Source of the DNA: SMAG-U1939 sp036376595
Lineage (GTDB): Bacteria > Chloroflexota > Ktedonobacteria > Ktedonobacterales > JADMIN01
Direction of reading: 5' to 3'
NCBI GenBank assembly: GCA_036376595.1
Contig: DASVAA010000227.1
Coordinates: 61,593-125,592, forward strand
Length of the DNA: 64,000 bases
This document shows positions 34,965 through 44,530 of the stretch, one piece after another. The notes beneath the pieces were generated by a model, which had not been told where the DNA came from, searched no databases, and was given only the letters and a program-made list of their open reading frames with translations. The stretch's first letter is position 1, and each line of letters begins with the position of its first letter. Position numbers and translations under genes: made by a program.

Positions 34965-35366
34965 CTAGAGGCTGGCGATGGCCTCGACTTCGAGCAGGAA
35001 GTCTTCCTGGGCCAAGCCCTGGACGACGAGCAGCGTGCTCGCGGGCGGCGCCGCCATGTTGACGAACTGGTCGCGCACCGCGCGCAGCACCGGGAGGTTT
35101 GCACGGTCGAGCAGATAGATGTTCAGCTTCACGACGTGGCTGAAATCCGCGCCGGCCGCCGCCAGCGCGGCCTTGATGTTCTCGAAGACCTGCCGGGCCT
35201 GGGCGCGAAAGTCGCCGCGGCCGACCAGGCTTCCCGAGGCGTTAAGGGCGACCTGCCCGGAGAGATAGATGGTCTGTCCGGCGAGGACCTTCACCAGCGG
35301 CGAGAATCCGGGGATGGATGCGACCGCAGGCGGAGAGAGAAACTGAAGATGATCGGGAGGCGTCAC
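34965..35366 (-). CDS. RidA/YjgF-family protein lacking the substrate arginine
   Basis: 133 residues of the trimeric RidA fold: VKVLAGQTIYLSGQVALNASGSLVGRGDFRAQARQVFENIKAAL, then DFSHVVKLNIYLLDRANLP, ending LLEVEAIASL. RidA deaminates reactive enamines using an arginine in the motif P-x-R-S. Here the matching place reads PPASTLLVV, so that arginine is absent, although the final glutamate region (EVEAIA) is kept. It may belong to a Rid subfamily without imine deaminase activity. The GTG at 35366 has GGGAGG six bases upstream. Confidence 0.88.
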   Translation of the reverse strand: MTPPDHLQFLSPPAVASIPGFSPLVKVLAGQTIYLSGQVALNASGSLVGRGDFRAQARQVFENIKAALAAAGADFSHVVKLNIYLLDRANLPVLRAVRDQFVNMAAPPASTLLVVQGLAQEDFLLEVEAIASL

Positions 35367-35459
35367 GATGGCTCGCCTTTCTTGCTGTCCATGACCAGCC
35401 TGTTCCCGCCGCGCCTGGCGGCCCGCTTGTCCCTTCGGGCCGTCATTGCGGGCACAAGG

Positions 35460-36380
35460 TCAGCGGTTGCGGGTGAGCGGGCCGGACTCAGAGGCCCGTG
35501 ACGGGGATTCGCCCTCGGCGATTAGGTTGTTGACCACCACACGCACGCCGGGCACCCCAATCGCCACCTGCTCCAGCGCCCAGCGCGCGGCGGGCGTCGG
35601 CACGCGGCCGTCAAGATAGACGATACCATGCTCGGCGAAAGCACGCACAGGCGATCCGGCCAGCTCCGGCTTCTTCGCCGTCTCGCGCGCGATGGCGGCG
35701 AGCACCTGATCGGCGAGCGCCTCGGCGACCACCAGATCGTCGGTCATGCCACGCACGCCGAGCACACGGCCCGCCGTCCTCAGCGCCCGCTCGCGCACCT
35801 CGGCCGCGTCCACCACACCGGTCAGCGTCACGTGGCCATCATCTACGCGCACCTTTACGTCGCGCCGCGCTTTGGGGTCGGGCAGCGCGGAAGCAAACGC
35901 CAGTGCGATGTCCGCCGCAATCGCGGCATCGGCGCGGAAGACCGCGAGCTGATTGAGGTCTGCCTTGCCGAGCTTGAGCCGCACGCCATCCGTGGCGATG
36001 CGCTCGATCAGCTCGGCCGGTATGATGCGCACCTGGCGGCGCGTGTCGCGCACCAGCAGGTGGGTGGCCGCGCCCGAATGCCGGTTCGTCCAGACTGCTG
36101 TGAGCCGTCCCACCACGCTCTTACCCACCACGACCGGTGTGCGGGCACCCAGCGTCACATAGTCGTCAGGCAGCTCAGTTTTGGCCGTGCCCAGCACATG
36201 GGCCACCAGCTCGTGCCGCCGCTTGGCCTGGCGCCTGGTGACGAGGGTATCGGTGACTTGTAGCGCCGTGGCGTGGACGGTAGCCCCCAGCACGTTCCCA
36301 GGGACCAACCCCTCGACAAGTATGCCGCGCCTCCACAGCGCCTTGGGACGAAAGTGTAGCTCCAGGCGAGTATAGTGCAT
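35460..36380 (-). CDS. BON-domain protein
   Basis: A 306-residue protein. The first half is a two-part beta-barrel-like region (HYTRLELHFRPKALWRRG; YVTLGARTPVVVGKSVVGRLTAV). The second half contains two BON domains, the better one being ARRDVKVRVDDGHVTLTGVVDAAEVRERALRTAGRVLGV (split by me into its strands and helix). A second ends HGIVYLDGRVPTPAARWALEQVAIGVPGVRVVVNNL. BON domains bind lipids or sugars and often occur in envelope or potassium-binding proteins. No signal peptide is evident. ATG 36380 follows GGAGGA eight bases away. Confidence 0.75.
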   Translation of the reverse strand: MHYTRLELHFRPKALWRRGILVEGLVPGNVLGATVHATALQVTDTLVTRRQAKRRHELVAHVLGTAKTELPDDYVTLGARTPVVVGKSVVGRLTAVWTNRHSGAATHLLVRDTRRQVRIIPAELIERIATDGVRLKLGKADLNQLAVFRADAAIAADIALAFASALPDPKARRDVKVRVDDGHVTLTGVVDAAEVRERALRTAGRVLGVRGMTDDLVVAEALADQVLAAIARETAKKPELAGSPVRAFAEHGIVYLDGRVPTPAARWALEQVAIGVPGVRVVVNNLIAEGESPSRASESGPLTRNR

Positions 36381-36612
36381 GACCCATATCCTCCGCGACA
36401 GCGCGCGGCGCAATCGTAGCACACCGCCGCCGTCTTGCCAATCGCCTACCAGCCCAATGGCCGCATCGTCCCATCGCGCTGTGACCTGCCCGATGCCGCG
36501 AGCCAGAGCAATCCTAGCGCCGAATGAGCGTCCCTGCGCAAATCGTCACGTACTACCCGCGGTTGCCTTCGAGCAAGGATACGGCCGGCAATTGCCATGC
36601 CCACTTGCCTGA

Positions 36613-39276
36613 ATGGAGCCAGCCGTGTACGCTATGCCGGCGCGCCTACGACAGGCGTATGGCGAAGGGGGGGTGACAGTGGATCAAGCTCGCACACGAC
36701 GACGCGCGGCGCGCGCTGAAGACGAAGCGCCAGCCTACCGCGGCGTGCGCGCGCTGGTCTCATTCCTGGTGGCGCTGCTGGCGCTTTTCTGTGTGGTGAT
36801 CATCGCGCAAGCTCCCCTCGCGGAGGCGCTCCGCGCGCTGCGCCGCAACCCGCTCGCGCTGAGCGACAGCGCGACCCTCTTTCTTGGCGCGGCGGTCGTT
36901 GTGCCACTCTGCTGCGCTGCTATCGCCTACGTGCTCTCGGCGATCCTCATCCCTGTGTTACGCGTTGGCCGCTACTCCTGGCGCCTACATCGTGCGGTCG
37001 AGCGGCAGTTGCGCCAGACGGTGCTTATCTCGACTGGATTGGAGCTGCGCGCGGCGCGCTTTACGGCAGACGGCGAGCGCGGCGAGAGTGTCTCGATGGC
37101 GCAGGCGCTCGACTCGCTATCTCCGCTGTTGCTGCTTGGCGAGGGTGGCACCGGCAAGACTACCGCGCTGTTGCGGGTGGCGGCCGAGGCCAGCCGGCGC
37201 CGCCACCTCCTCGCGCTCTGTTTCGGGCGGCCGCTGCCCGTGCTGCTCTCGCTTGCCGAGCTGACCGCGCACGCCAGCAGCGGCTCCGTTCCGATTGGGT
37301 CACTAGACGACCTGGTGCGTCGCGCCGCCGAGCCGTTTGCCACGCGCGGCCTCCTCGCGTCGCTGCCCTCACGATTGAACGCGGGACGGCTCGTGTTGCT
37401 CTGCGACGAGCTGGAGGCGCTCTCGCTCTCGCAGCGCACGGCGTTGTGCGCCTCGCTGGCGGCGTTCGTCAAGTCCGGTGGCCTGCTGGTCGCGAGCTGC
37501 CGGCTCGATGCGTACACCGGCCAGTCGGCGGCGCTGCGCGACCTGGACAGCCTGCCACGTCTGGTGCTCGAAGGTGCCGATCCGGACGCCATCTCGGCGG
37601 CTTTGCGACGCGCTCGCCCCGCTGAGCGCGGCCAGTGGCACGGGCGTGAGGTGATTGAGGTGCTCCGCGTGCACCAGCTCGACCTGTGGGCCGCGCTTCC
37701 GGCGCATCTGGCGGAGCTGCACGATCTCGCGCGCGGGGCGCACGGCGCATCGCCGCTGCCCTTTGGCCGCGCACAGGCCGCGGCGCACTACGTCGAGCTT
37801 GCCACGCGCCATTCGGCGGCCGGTGACGATCTGCCCCGCGCGCTCGGCGCGCTTGCCTCATCGCTGCTGCTGGCGCGCCGGCCCGCGCTCCCGGTGCCCG
37901 CCGACCTGTCGTTGGGTGCGGCTGTCGAGCGCTGGCTGGCGATCCATCCCCCGCTGCCACCAGCCAATCCCGCTGTCGCGGCGCTGGACGCCGAGCGCCT
38001 CGAGACGGCGGTGCTAGGCGCGCTGGACGCGGGCCTGCTGCGACTTTCCGCCGATGGCACGGCGCTACGCCTGGCCAACAGCGTGCTCCAGGCCCAGCTC
38101 TGCGCCTATGCGCTCGCCGCGGGCGATGACGGCTTTGGCTGGCCGGCGCCCGAGCTGCTCAGCGAGGATTGGGTGTTGCCCGTGATCCTGTGGAGCGGGC
38201 TACGCGAGGAACCGGTTGACGTGACGCGGAGGCTGCTTCACCTCGCCGATACCCCTGATACGACCGCCATGCGTGCCGGCCTGAGTCTGCGCGAAGAGGT
38301 TGCCCCCGCGATCTTTGCGCTCGCCATTGCCGCGCTCGCCGATGCGCTGGCCGCGCGCCTGGCGGAGTCGGTGGGCACAAATGCCGAGCGTGACGTCACG
38401 GCGCAGGCGGAGCACCAATTGCGCGATCTGCTCGACCGCGTGCAGGTGATGCTCGCCGACAGCGCCAACATCCCGCGACTGGCGAGTGCGCTACGGCTTG
38501 TGGAGCGCGGCGCGGGACCCGAGCTGACCGAGGCGCTCGGCTACCTGGTGACACATGCGCCGCTCAGCCGGCTGCTGCGCGGCGAGATCGCGACCTTGCT
38601 GGGCCTGCTTGCCACTCCGCGCGCGCTCGAGATCGTCATCGCGCTGCTCGCCGACACCGACCCGCTGACCCATCAGGCGGCCGCGCAGGCAGTGGAATGG
38701 GCCGGTGCGCCAGCGGTGGCGGCGCTCGACCGCGCGCTGGCCTCGCCCGATGAGCGCGTGCGGGTGCGTGCCGCCGAGCTGCTGGCGCGCGTTGGTCCCG
38801 GAGCCGAGGAAGGCGCGCTCGCCGCGCTGCATGCGGCCAATCCCACGCGCCGCCTGGTCGCCACATGGACGCTCGCAAGCGTATCCTCGCCATACGCCGA
38901 GGCGGCCTTGATCGAGCGACTGGCCGATCCGGACGCAGACGTGCGCCGCGCGGCAGTCAGCGCCCTCGGCCAGCTCGGCACGTCTGGCGCGCTTGGGGCG
39001 CTCATGCGCCTGCTCACCGATCCCGATCCGCAGTTGCGCATCGCCGTCTGCGGGGCGTTGGGCACGCTGGGCGAAAGCGGCGACGAAAGCGCGCAGGTTG
39101 GCCTGCTGCACCTGCTGGAAGACGAAGATGCATCGGTGCGCGCAGCGGCTGTCGCCGCGCTTGGCGCGTCGGGCGACGAGCGCGCCCTAGAAGCCATCGA
39201 GACGCGGCGCGACGACCCCGATCCCTGGGTGCGCAACGCCGTCATCCAGGCACGCCGGCGCTTCGGGCGCGAATAG
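36613..39276 (+). CDS. Membrane-anchored NACHT-like NTPase with HEAT repeats
   Basis: An 887-residue protein not named by any single family. Two membrane helices (about 47-66 and 89-116) precede a P-loop domain with Walker A LLLLGEGGTGKTT (about 173-185), Walker B RLVLLCDELEAL (about 259-270) and a GGLLVASCR sensor-like strand, the arrangement of NACHT/STAND NTPases. After a helical middle, residues about 620-880 form HEAT-type repeats (ADPDADVRRAAVSALGQLG and DEDASVRAAAVAALGASG). STAND proteins switch on ligand binding and act in signalling or phage defence. The GTG at about 36679 is an alternative start with a better purine-rich site. Its neighbours give no effector. Confidence 0.8.
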   Translation: MEPAVYAMPARLRQAYGEGGVTVDQARTRRRAARAEDEAPAYRGVRALVSFLVALLALFCVVIIAQAPLAEALRALRRNPLALSDSATLFLGAAVVVPLCCAAIAYVLSAILIPVLRVGRYSWRLHRAVERQLRQTVLISTGLELRAARFTADGERGESVSMAQALDSLSPLLLLGEGGTGKTTALLRVAAEASRRRHLLALCFGRPLPVLLSLAELTAHASSGSVPIGSLDDLVRRAAEPFATRGLLASLPSRLNAGRLVLLCDELEALSLSQRTALCASLAAFVKSGGLLVASCRLDAYTGQSAALRDLDSLPRLVLEGADPDAISAALRRARPAERGQWHGREVIEVLRVHQLDLWAALPAHLAELHDLARGAHGASPLPFGRAQAAAHYVELATRHSAAGDDLPRALGALASSLLLARRPALPVPADLSLGAAVERWLAIHPPLPPANPAVAALDAERLETAVLGALDAGLLRLSADGTALRLANSVLQAQLCAYALAAGDDGFGWPAPELLSEDWVLPVILWSGLREEPVDVTRRLLHLADTPDTTAMRAGLSLREEVAPAIFALAIAALADALAARLAESVGTNAERDVTAQAEHQLRDLLDRVQVMLADSANIPRLASALRLVERGAGPELTEALGYLVTHAPLSRLLRGEIATLLGLLATPRALEIVIALLADTDPLTHQAAAQAVEWAGAPAVAALDRALASPDERVRVRAAELLARVGPGAEEGALAALHAANPTRRLVATWTLASVSSPYAEAALIERLADPDADVRRAAVSALGQLGTSGALGALMRLLTDPDPQLRIAVCGALGTLGESGDESAQVGLLHLLEDEDASVRAAAVAALGASGDERALEAIETRRDDPDPWVRNAVIQARRRFGRE

Positions 39277-39464
39277 TGTGCCGGATGACACACGCGGCGA
39301 CCTCGTGAACACTGGGCGCCGGGCGAGCGTCCGGGCAGTGGGCGCCGCCGCCAGGACCTCGCGCATGAGCACTGCCGATCCAGCTCGGAACCGATGGGCT
39401 AGCCGATGGCGACGGCTGGGCTGGCGCTCCACGGAGTATGTGGCAGCCTTCGACTCTCAAGCGA

Positions 39465-41126
39465 TCAGATATACTTCCCCGCGTGCTCTGGCTTATGAGC
39501 GCCCGCGCCGCCTGGCAGATTGTCGAGCCAGCCGTGCTCGCCACTGACTGGCACGCCAAGTCGCTGCCCGTCCGAGGCGGTCAGGTAGGGCAGCAAATGC
39601 CCCACGAGCGGCTCGCGCGCCTGGACGTGCTGGAAGTTGGCCGCCGCCGCGGCGTCGAGCGCTCCGAGGCCCACCAGGGCGTCGGCCAACGTCTCGCGCG
39701 GCACGGCGTGCAGGTGCTCGTTCCACAGGCGCAAGCGCAGCTCGCGCGCGGCGGCCGGGTCCGCCACGGCGACATTGATCTCGGCGTCGGAGTGCATCCC
39801 GCGACTGTTGAGGTTTGCGGACCCGGCGGTCCACCACGCATCGTCCACGATGGCGACCTTGGCGTGCGTGTAGACCGGGCGGTAGAAGGCGCCGCCCAGC
39901 ATCGTGTCGTCGGCCTCCGAGTTGCCCAGCGTGAAGACATGCAGCCGGTCCGCCGCACCCGCCGCCCGCGCCCGTGCGCGCAAGTCTTCGACGGCTCCAT
40001 CGGTGAATTTGCGCCCACAGTTGGGATGATCGGGCAGGGTGATCGCCAGCGAGACGCCGCGATCGAGGGCCACCATCATCGCGTCGAGCACCTCCTGCAT
40101 CTCGGGGCTGCGTCCGCCCCAGCGCAGACTGTCCAGCCCCAGGAAGGCTTCGGGCCACAGGTACTGGTTCTCGAAGTAGACAAAGCGCCGCGCACGCATC
40201 AAGGCATTCAGATACAGTTGTTTGATGCCGCGGATGCCGTCGGGCGCGAAGGCATAGGTCTTGGGTGGAATCGTGCGCGCGATCTGCGCCTCGTGTCCCT
40301 CCGGCCGCGGCGGAGGGGTTTCGTCGGGCAGGGCGCTCGGCCACCGCTCCTCGACCGGTGCGTTGCGGCGCGCAGCCACGTCTGCCCAGCGTTGCACGAT
40401 GTTGCGCCGCACGTCGGCCACCGCCGGACCGGTGATGCGCGTATGCACATCGTGCCAGGGATGCATGGCGGGCGCGCGCTGCGACTCCCGCTCCACCGAG
40501 GCGCACGGATGCTGATGGGTATCCCAGCGGTCGTAGTCGCCGCTCTCTTCGCGCGTGAGATCGATGCCCCCCACGAACGCCACGCGCCCATCCACCACGC
40601 TGCACTTCTGGTGCAGCGCCTCCATCATGTGCGTGATTGCGCGGCTGCTGTCGTCGAGCACACAGTCTACGCCCGCGGCACGCAGCTCGTCGCGCTGCTG
40701 GGGGGGATTGTTGGTGATGTGGCCGATGCCGTGCATGGCATCCCAGAGCAGCACGCCGACCCGCACCCCACGCCGCGCGGCAAAGCCCAGCACGTCCACC
40801 ACGCGCAGCCGATCGGCCTGCCACAGCGCGATGGCCTCGTCGTCCAGCCCCTCCTGGCGCAGCACCTGAACGAAGCGATCGCGCTCGAAGGGTTCTTGGT
40901 CGCCGATGCGCAGGTCGCCGCCGCGCACCAGCGGCAGCACAGCGTAAATATCCCACGCGGCGATCAGGATGTAGCTGCGCGCCGTGAGGAACGCCACAGT
41001 CATCGCGAAGAAGGCGGCGCGCCCGTCTACGAGTGGCTCGACCACCGTCCCCGGTCGCACCGGGTAGTCGCCTGTCGCCCACCAGTTGGCTGTTGTTGCG
41101 GGCATTGCCGCGCGCTCGTCACTCAC
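39465..41126 (-). CDS. Phospholipase D-like protein
   Basis: 553 residues with two HKD motifs: HQKCSVVDGRVAFVGGID (about residues 170-187) and THAKVAIVDDAWWTAGSANLNSRG (about 430-453). The intervening region includes WHDVHTRITGPAV and YFENQYLW, as in bacterial and plant phospholipase D proteins rather than cardiolipin synthase. It would hydrolyse or transphosphatidylate phospholipid head groups. There is no clear signal peptide or membrane helix. Its gene is convergent with the NACHT-like gene, with about 190 bases between them. Confidence 0.9.
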   Translation of the reverse strand: MSDERAAMPATTANWWATGDYPVRPGTVVEPLVDGRAAFFAMTVAFLTARSYILIAAWDIYAVLPLVRGGDLRIGDQEPFERDRFVQVLRQEGLDDEAIALWQADRLRVVDVLGFAARRGVRVGVLLWDAMHGIGHITNNPPQQRDELRAAGVDCVLDDSSRAITHMMEALHQKCSVVDGRVAFVGGIDLTREESGDYDRWDTHQHPCASVERESQRAPAMHPWHDVHTRITGPAVADVRRNIVQRWADVAARRNAPVEERWPSALPDETPPPRPEGHEAQIARTIPPKTYAFAPDGIRGIKQLYLNALMRARRFVYFENQYLWPEAFLGLDSLRWGGRSPEMQEVLDAMMVALDRGVSLAITLPDHPNCGRKFTDGAVEDLRARARAAGAADRLHVFTLGNSEADDTMLGGAFYRPVYTHAKVAIVDDAWWTAGSANLNSRGMHSDAEINVAVADPAAARELRLRLWNEHLHAVPRETLADALVGLGALDAAAAANFQHVQAREPLVGHLLPYLTASDGQRLGVPVSGEHGWLDNLPGGAGAHKPEHAGKYI

Positions 41127-41490
41127 TGTCCGCCTCCTCTTGGTCGTGGTGGGATTTCTCGCGGCAGACGGCTGTCCGCTGGGTACCGGCGCTGTGTCGC
41201 ACTCTGCCGAACACCGAGCCTACCGGGCGCGAGCGGCCGCGTGTGCCCCGTGGTTGCCATACAGTCGCACCGCCAGCATACAGCATAGCACGCTGGACCC
41301 GCGCCTGTGCCCCCATGCACTCCCGGCAGAGCGTCCGCGCGCACCAGCCCGCGGAAGTACCAGCGGCGTTGTCGCCACGCCCTCTGGAGACCTATAATAG
41401 CGGGCGCCCGTCGGGGAGCCGTCTCCGCCCGGCCAAGCCGCCCAACCGGTATAGACAACTCGGCCGCAGCCCGCCACCGCGAGGAACGCC
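41127..41490. other. Divergent intergenic region with promoter
   Basis: 364 bases with no convincing gene. A plus-strand promoter TTGTCG (41369-41374), 18 bases, TATAAT (41393-41398) lies about 90 bases before the next gene. Confidence 0.6.
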
Positions 41491-42504
41491 ATGTACCGCC
41501 CCCCCGAAACTGCTCGCAGCCGCCCACCGCGGCCCCCTCAGAGCGCGTACGACGCCCGCTTGTCCATCTCCAGCCCGCTCGCCGATACCCAGTTCTACCA
41601 GCCTGGGACACTGCTGGCGCTCGCCATCCTGGTGCTGCCCGTCGCCGTGACGCTGGGGCTGGCGGCGCTCGCGCTCCAGATCGGCCGCGCCGTGCCACTG
41701 TGGCTGCCGTTCCTGGCGCTGCTGTGGCTGCCGGCTGTGCCGCTGCTTTGGCTGCTGATGCAGAGCGCGCGCACCACCGCGATCGGCATCGCTGTCGCGC
41801 GTCCCTGGCGCACCTGGACCCAGCTTCGCTGGGATGACATCCAGCGCGTGGACCAGCGGGGGATGGTCATGCACATCAGTGGCCGGGGCGAGACGCTCGT
41901 GCTGGCGCCGCGCTTGCTGCGCGACGGCGCCCGCCTGCGGCGTCAGATTCTGCTGCGCCTGCCGCCACATGCGCTCTCGCTGCATCTTAGCCGCGAGGCC
42001 GAGGGCATTCTGTCGAGCCAGATTTCGATGCTTCCGGATGGCGGTGTCGCGGGATCGCTGGTGGCACGTCCGCAAGCGCGCTACGTCGTCTCGCTGCTGG
42101 CAGCAGCCTTCGCCCTGTGTACCGCTGCCGGCCTTGCCCTGTGGTCCATCGCGACAGCGCCAGCCCTCATCGCCGGAGTAGCGGCTGCCGGCTTGCTGGC
42201 GCTGGTCTGCCTCGCGGGCGTCCTCTGGCTCGCACAGCAGCTTTCGCTCGACGAGCAAGAGATTACCATTACACGCGTGTTGGCCTTTCCGCGGCGGCGT
42301 GTCTACGCCTGGAACCAACTCAAGGTGATCGAATATACGCCAAACAAGGCGCTGCTGCGCCTGCGCGACAGCCGTACGCGCACGCTCTGCGCCGGCCCCC
42401 ACCTCTTCGATTCCGAGCAGGCGACCATTCTGTGGGCCTTGATCCAGACGCACGCCAGGGAACACGAGGTGCTGATCATTCCACGCCGCCGGCTGCCATC
42501 CTGA
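41491..42504 (+). CDS. Membrane protein with two predicted PH-like (bPH) modules
   Basis: A 337-residue protein built as a repeated unit: a pair of membrane helices (about 40-90) then a beta-rich module (WTQLRWDDIQRVDQRGMVMHISGRGETLVL), then again a helix pair (about 195-250) and a second module (LAFPRRRVYAWNQLKVIEYTPNKALLRLRD). The I/W-x-x-I/L-x-x-V pattern at the start of each module recalls bacterial PH domains of the DUF304 type. No catalytic motif is seen. Role unknown; possibly envelope-associated. RBS GAGGAA precedes the ATG. Confidence 0.68.
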   Translation: MYRPPETARSRPPRPPQSAYDARLSISSPLADTQFYQPGTLLALAILVLPVAVTLGLAALALQIGRAVPLWLPFLALLWLPAVPLLWLLMQSARTTAIGIAVARPWRTWTQLRWDDIQRVDQRGMVMHISGRGETLVLAPRLLRDGARLRRQILLRLPPHALSLHLSREAEGILSSQISMLPDGGVAGSLVARPQARYVVSLLAAAFALCTAAGLALWSIATAPALIAGVAAAGLLALVCLAGVLWLAQQLSLDEQEITITRVLAFPRRRVYAWNQLKVIEYTPNKALLRLRDSRTRTLCAGPHLFDSEQATILWALIQTHAREHEVLIIPRRRLPS

Positions 42505-42595
42505 CGGGTGCGCTCTTGGACTCCGAGCGCATTGTGCCGCTGCCGGCGCACACCACCTGTAATATGCAGTGCTCCACAGGTTCCCGCGCTCAGGC

Positions 42596-44143
42596 TCACC
42601 GCGCCGCCGTCGCCGCCGCATGCACGGGTACACGCACCGCAGTCAGCGCACGAGACGCAGCGGAGACCGCGGCGTCGTGACTGCCCAACGTCCCTTGCGC
42701 GCCGTGTGTCGGCTGTGCGTGACGCCCGCGGCGCAGGCGCGAGGGGAGGATACCTTCTTCGTCACGGTACTTGGCGATCGTCCGCCGCGCAATCTCAAAG
42801 CCGTGCTGCTCCAACAGCTGCGCGAGTTGCTCGTCACTGAAGGGATGGCGCGGATTCTCCGCCGTGATCAACTCGTGCAGCGCCTTCTTGACCGGCAGCG
42901 ACGAATCGAAGAAATCGTCAAAGGAGATCGTGTGGCCGTTGGGCAGCAGCGCATACTTGCCGTCGGTCGCGCGGCTCACGGTGGACTCATGGAGCTGTAC
43001 CCGCTTCGCCACATCCGCGCGGGTGAGCGGCCGGAGCGCGCTCTGCCCATGCACCAGGAACTCGCGCTGCATCTCAATCAACGCATCCGAGACCCGCTGC
43101 ATAGTCTCCCACCGCTGGCGCAGCGCGGCAATGAACGTCTGCGCCTGCTCGACAAAGCCGCGAATGTGGCGCCGCTCAGGCTCGTTGCATCCTAGATCGG
43201 CGATGTGCTTGCGCGCCCAGACGTAGTCACGATTGACGCGCAGCTCGTAGCGCTGACGCTCGACCACCTCGGCCTCGAAGCGCCCCCCACGCTCGCGGAT
43301 CACGACGTCTGGCCGGATCGTCGCAGCCGGTGCGGCGAGCTCGCCAAAATCGGGATCGAAGCCGTGGGTCGGGTAGGGGTGCAGATGGTCGCGAATGAAC
43401 TGCCACTCCTCCTCGACGGTCGCGGCGGTCTCGCCCATCGCGCGGCCCACCTCACGAAAGTGGCGGAACGCCAGCGCGTGCAGGTGGCGCTCCACCAGCA
43501 GCTCCGCCAGCGGGCGCGGTGTGCCTGCTTCACGCAGGCGCCGGAGCTGAAGCAGGAGGCACTCTCGCGCTCCGCGTGCGCCAATGCCCGGTGGATCCAT
43601 GCGCTGGAGGGCATCGAGCACGCGTGCCGCGGCGTCCGCTTCACACTCAACCGCTTCGCATACGTCGACTAGAATGGTCTCCGGCAGGAAGCCATGGCCA
43701 TCGAGGCTACCGACGAGATACTCGGCGACCTCGGCGTCTCCCTCGTCGAGCGAGGCGCACAACAGGTTCAGCAGGCCGCTGCCACGTCCGCCACCGGCAG
43801 CGATGCGCAGCATGGGATCGGAGGGGTCCTCTTCGCCGCCGTTGGATTGCGCATACGGGTTGGCATCGTCATAGCGCTCCTCACGCGGCCGCTCGCCGGC
43901 TGCCGGCATGCCGCAGACGGAACAGGGACGCCCTGGAGCCTCGAGGCCGGCGCCGCAGAAGTGGCACGACTCGCGCTCGTCGGCGTCGAGCGCCGGGTTG
44001 GTCTCGCGCTCGCGCTCGATGGCCGTGCTGAGCTCCTGACTGGGCATCTGGAGCAGACGCACCGCCATGATCTGGCGGTGAGAGATCACGGAGGACTGTT
44101 GCGGCAACACCACCGAGTCGAGTCGCAACTCCAAACCGTCCAT
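42596..44143 (-). CDS. rpoN: RNA polymerase sigma-54 factor with zinc-ribbon insertion
   Basis: 515 residues. An N-terminal region I (QQSSVISHRQIMAVRLLQMPSQELSTAIERERETNP) is rich in Q and L as in sigma-54. Next comes an unusual CHFCG...CSVCG pair (about residues 60-77), a likely zinc ribbon, before the acidic region II. The core-binding domain, the helix-turn-helix and the RpoN box (IARRTIAKYRDEEGILPSRLRR) follow. The box normally reads ARRTVAKYRE, so DNA contact should be intact. Sigma-54 needs AAA+ activators; none is in this window. The C-terminus extends about 45 Ala/Arg-rich residues past the RpoN box. Confidence 0.93.
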   Translation of the reverse strand: MDGLELRLDSVVLPQQSSVISHRQIMAVRLLQMPSQELSTAIERERETNPALDADERESCHFCGAGLEAPGRPCSVCGMPAAGERPREERYDDANPYAQSNGGEEDPSDPMLRIAAGGGRGSGLLNLLCASLDEGDAEVAEYLVGSLDGHGFLPETILVDVCEAVECEADAAARVLDALQRMDPPGIGARGARECLLLQLRRLREAGTPRPLAELLVERHLHALAFRHFREVGRAMGETAATVEEEWQFIRDHLHPYPTHGFDPDFGELAAPAATIRPDVVIRERGGRFEAEVVERQRYELRVNRDYVWARKHIADLGCNEPERRHIRGFVEQAQTFIAALRQRWETMQRVSDALIEMQREFLVHGQSALRPLTRADVAKRVQLHESTVSRATDGKYALLPNGHTISFDDFFDSSLPVKKALHELITAENPRHPFSDEQLAQLLEQHGFEIARRTIAKYRDEEGILPSRLRRGRHAQPTHGAQGTLGSHDAAVSAASRALTAVRVPVHAAATAAR

Positions 44144-44330
44144 CAGCTCTCATCCTTCCCCGTACTCGCTCGGCACACGCCCATGCCGCATGATGTCTTG
44201 CCGCTTCGTGACGGCAGACAGGCGCCGGAGCCTGCCACCCCCCTAACGCAAATCGCGTGCCGAATGTGCCGACGGCTTTGCCGAACGGTCTTGACATGTG
44301 GCAGAATCAGGGAAATGCAGGGCATCCATC

Positions 44331-44480
44331 GTGAGAGAAGTGGACCAAGCCGTGGCTATCATCATCATCTTGCTGCTCGCTTCGATCATCTTCTTCACCG
44401 CCATCTTGTTCGGCATGGCGCTGATGCTGCGCAACCATTGGGGCGAGATCGGCAAGACGCCGCCGCGCCACGATCGCTGA
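44331..44480 (+). CDS. Small single-helix membrane protein
   Basis: About 49 residues: a short start REVDQAV, one long hydrophobic helix (AIIIILLLASIIFFTAILFGMALML) and a polar tail RNHWGEIGKTPPRHDR. Start uncertain: GTG codons at 44298, 44331, 44340 and 44352 are all in frame. A TTGACA at 44291-44296 favours one of the later ones. No family recognised. Confidence 0.5.
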   Translation: MREVDQAVAIIIILLLASIIFFTAILFGMALMLRNHWGEIGKTPPRHDR

Positions 44481-44530
44481 CGATAAGCATCTGAACGCCT
44501 GAGCACCGGGCACGCCGCGCGCCGATCTGC

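Noticed and set aside
39549..39575. Sigma-54 promoter (TGGCACG)
   Set aside because: TGGCACG is present but no GC lies ten bases after the GG, so the -24/-12 spacing fails.
39438..41288. 616-codon plus-strand frame
   Set aside because: Antisense shadow of the phospholipase D-like gene, whose two HKD motifs are intact.
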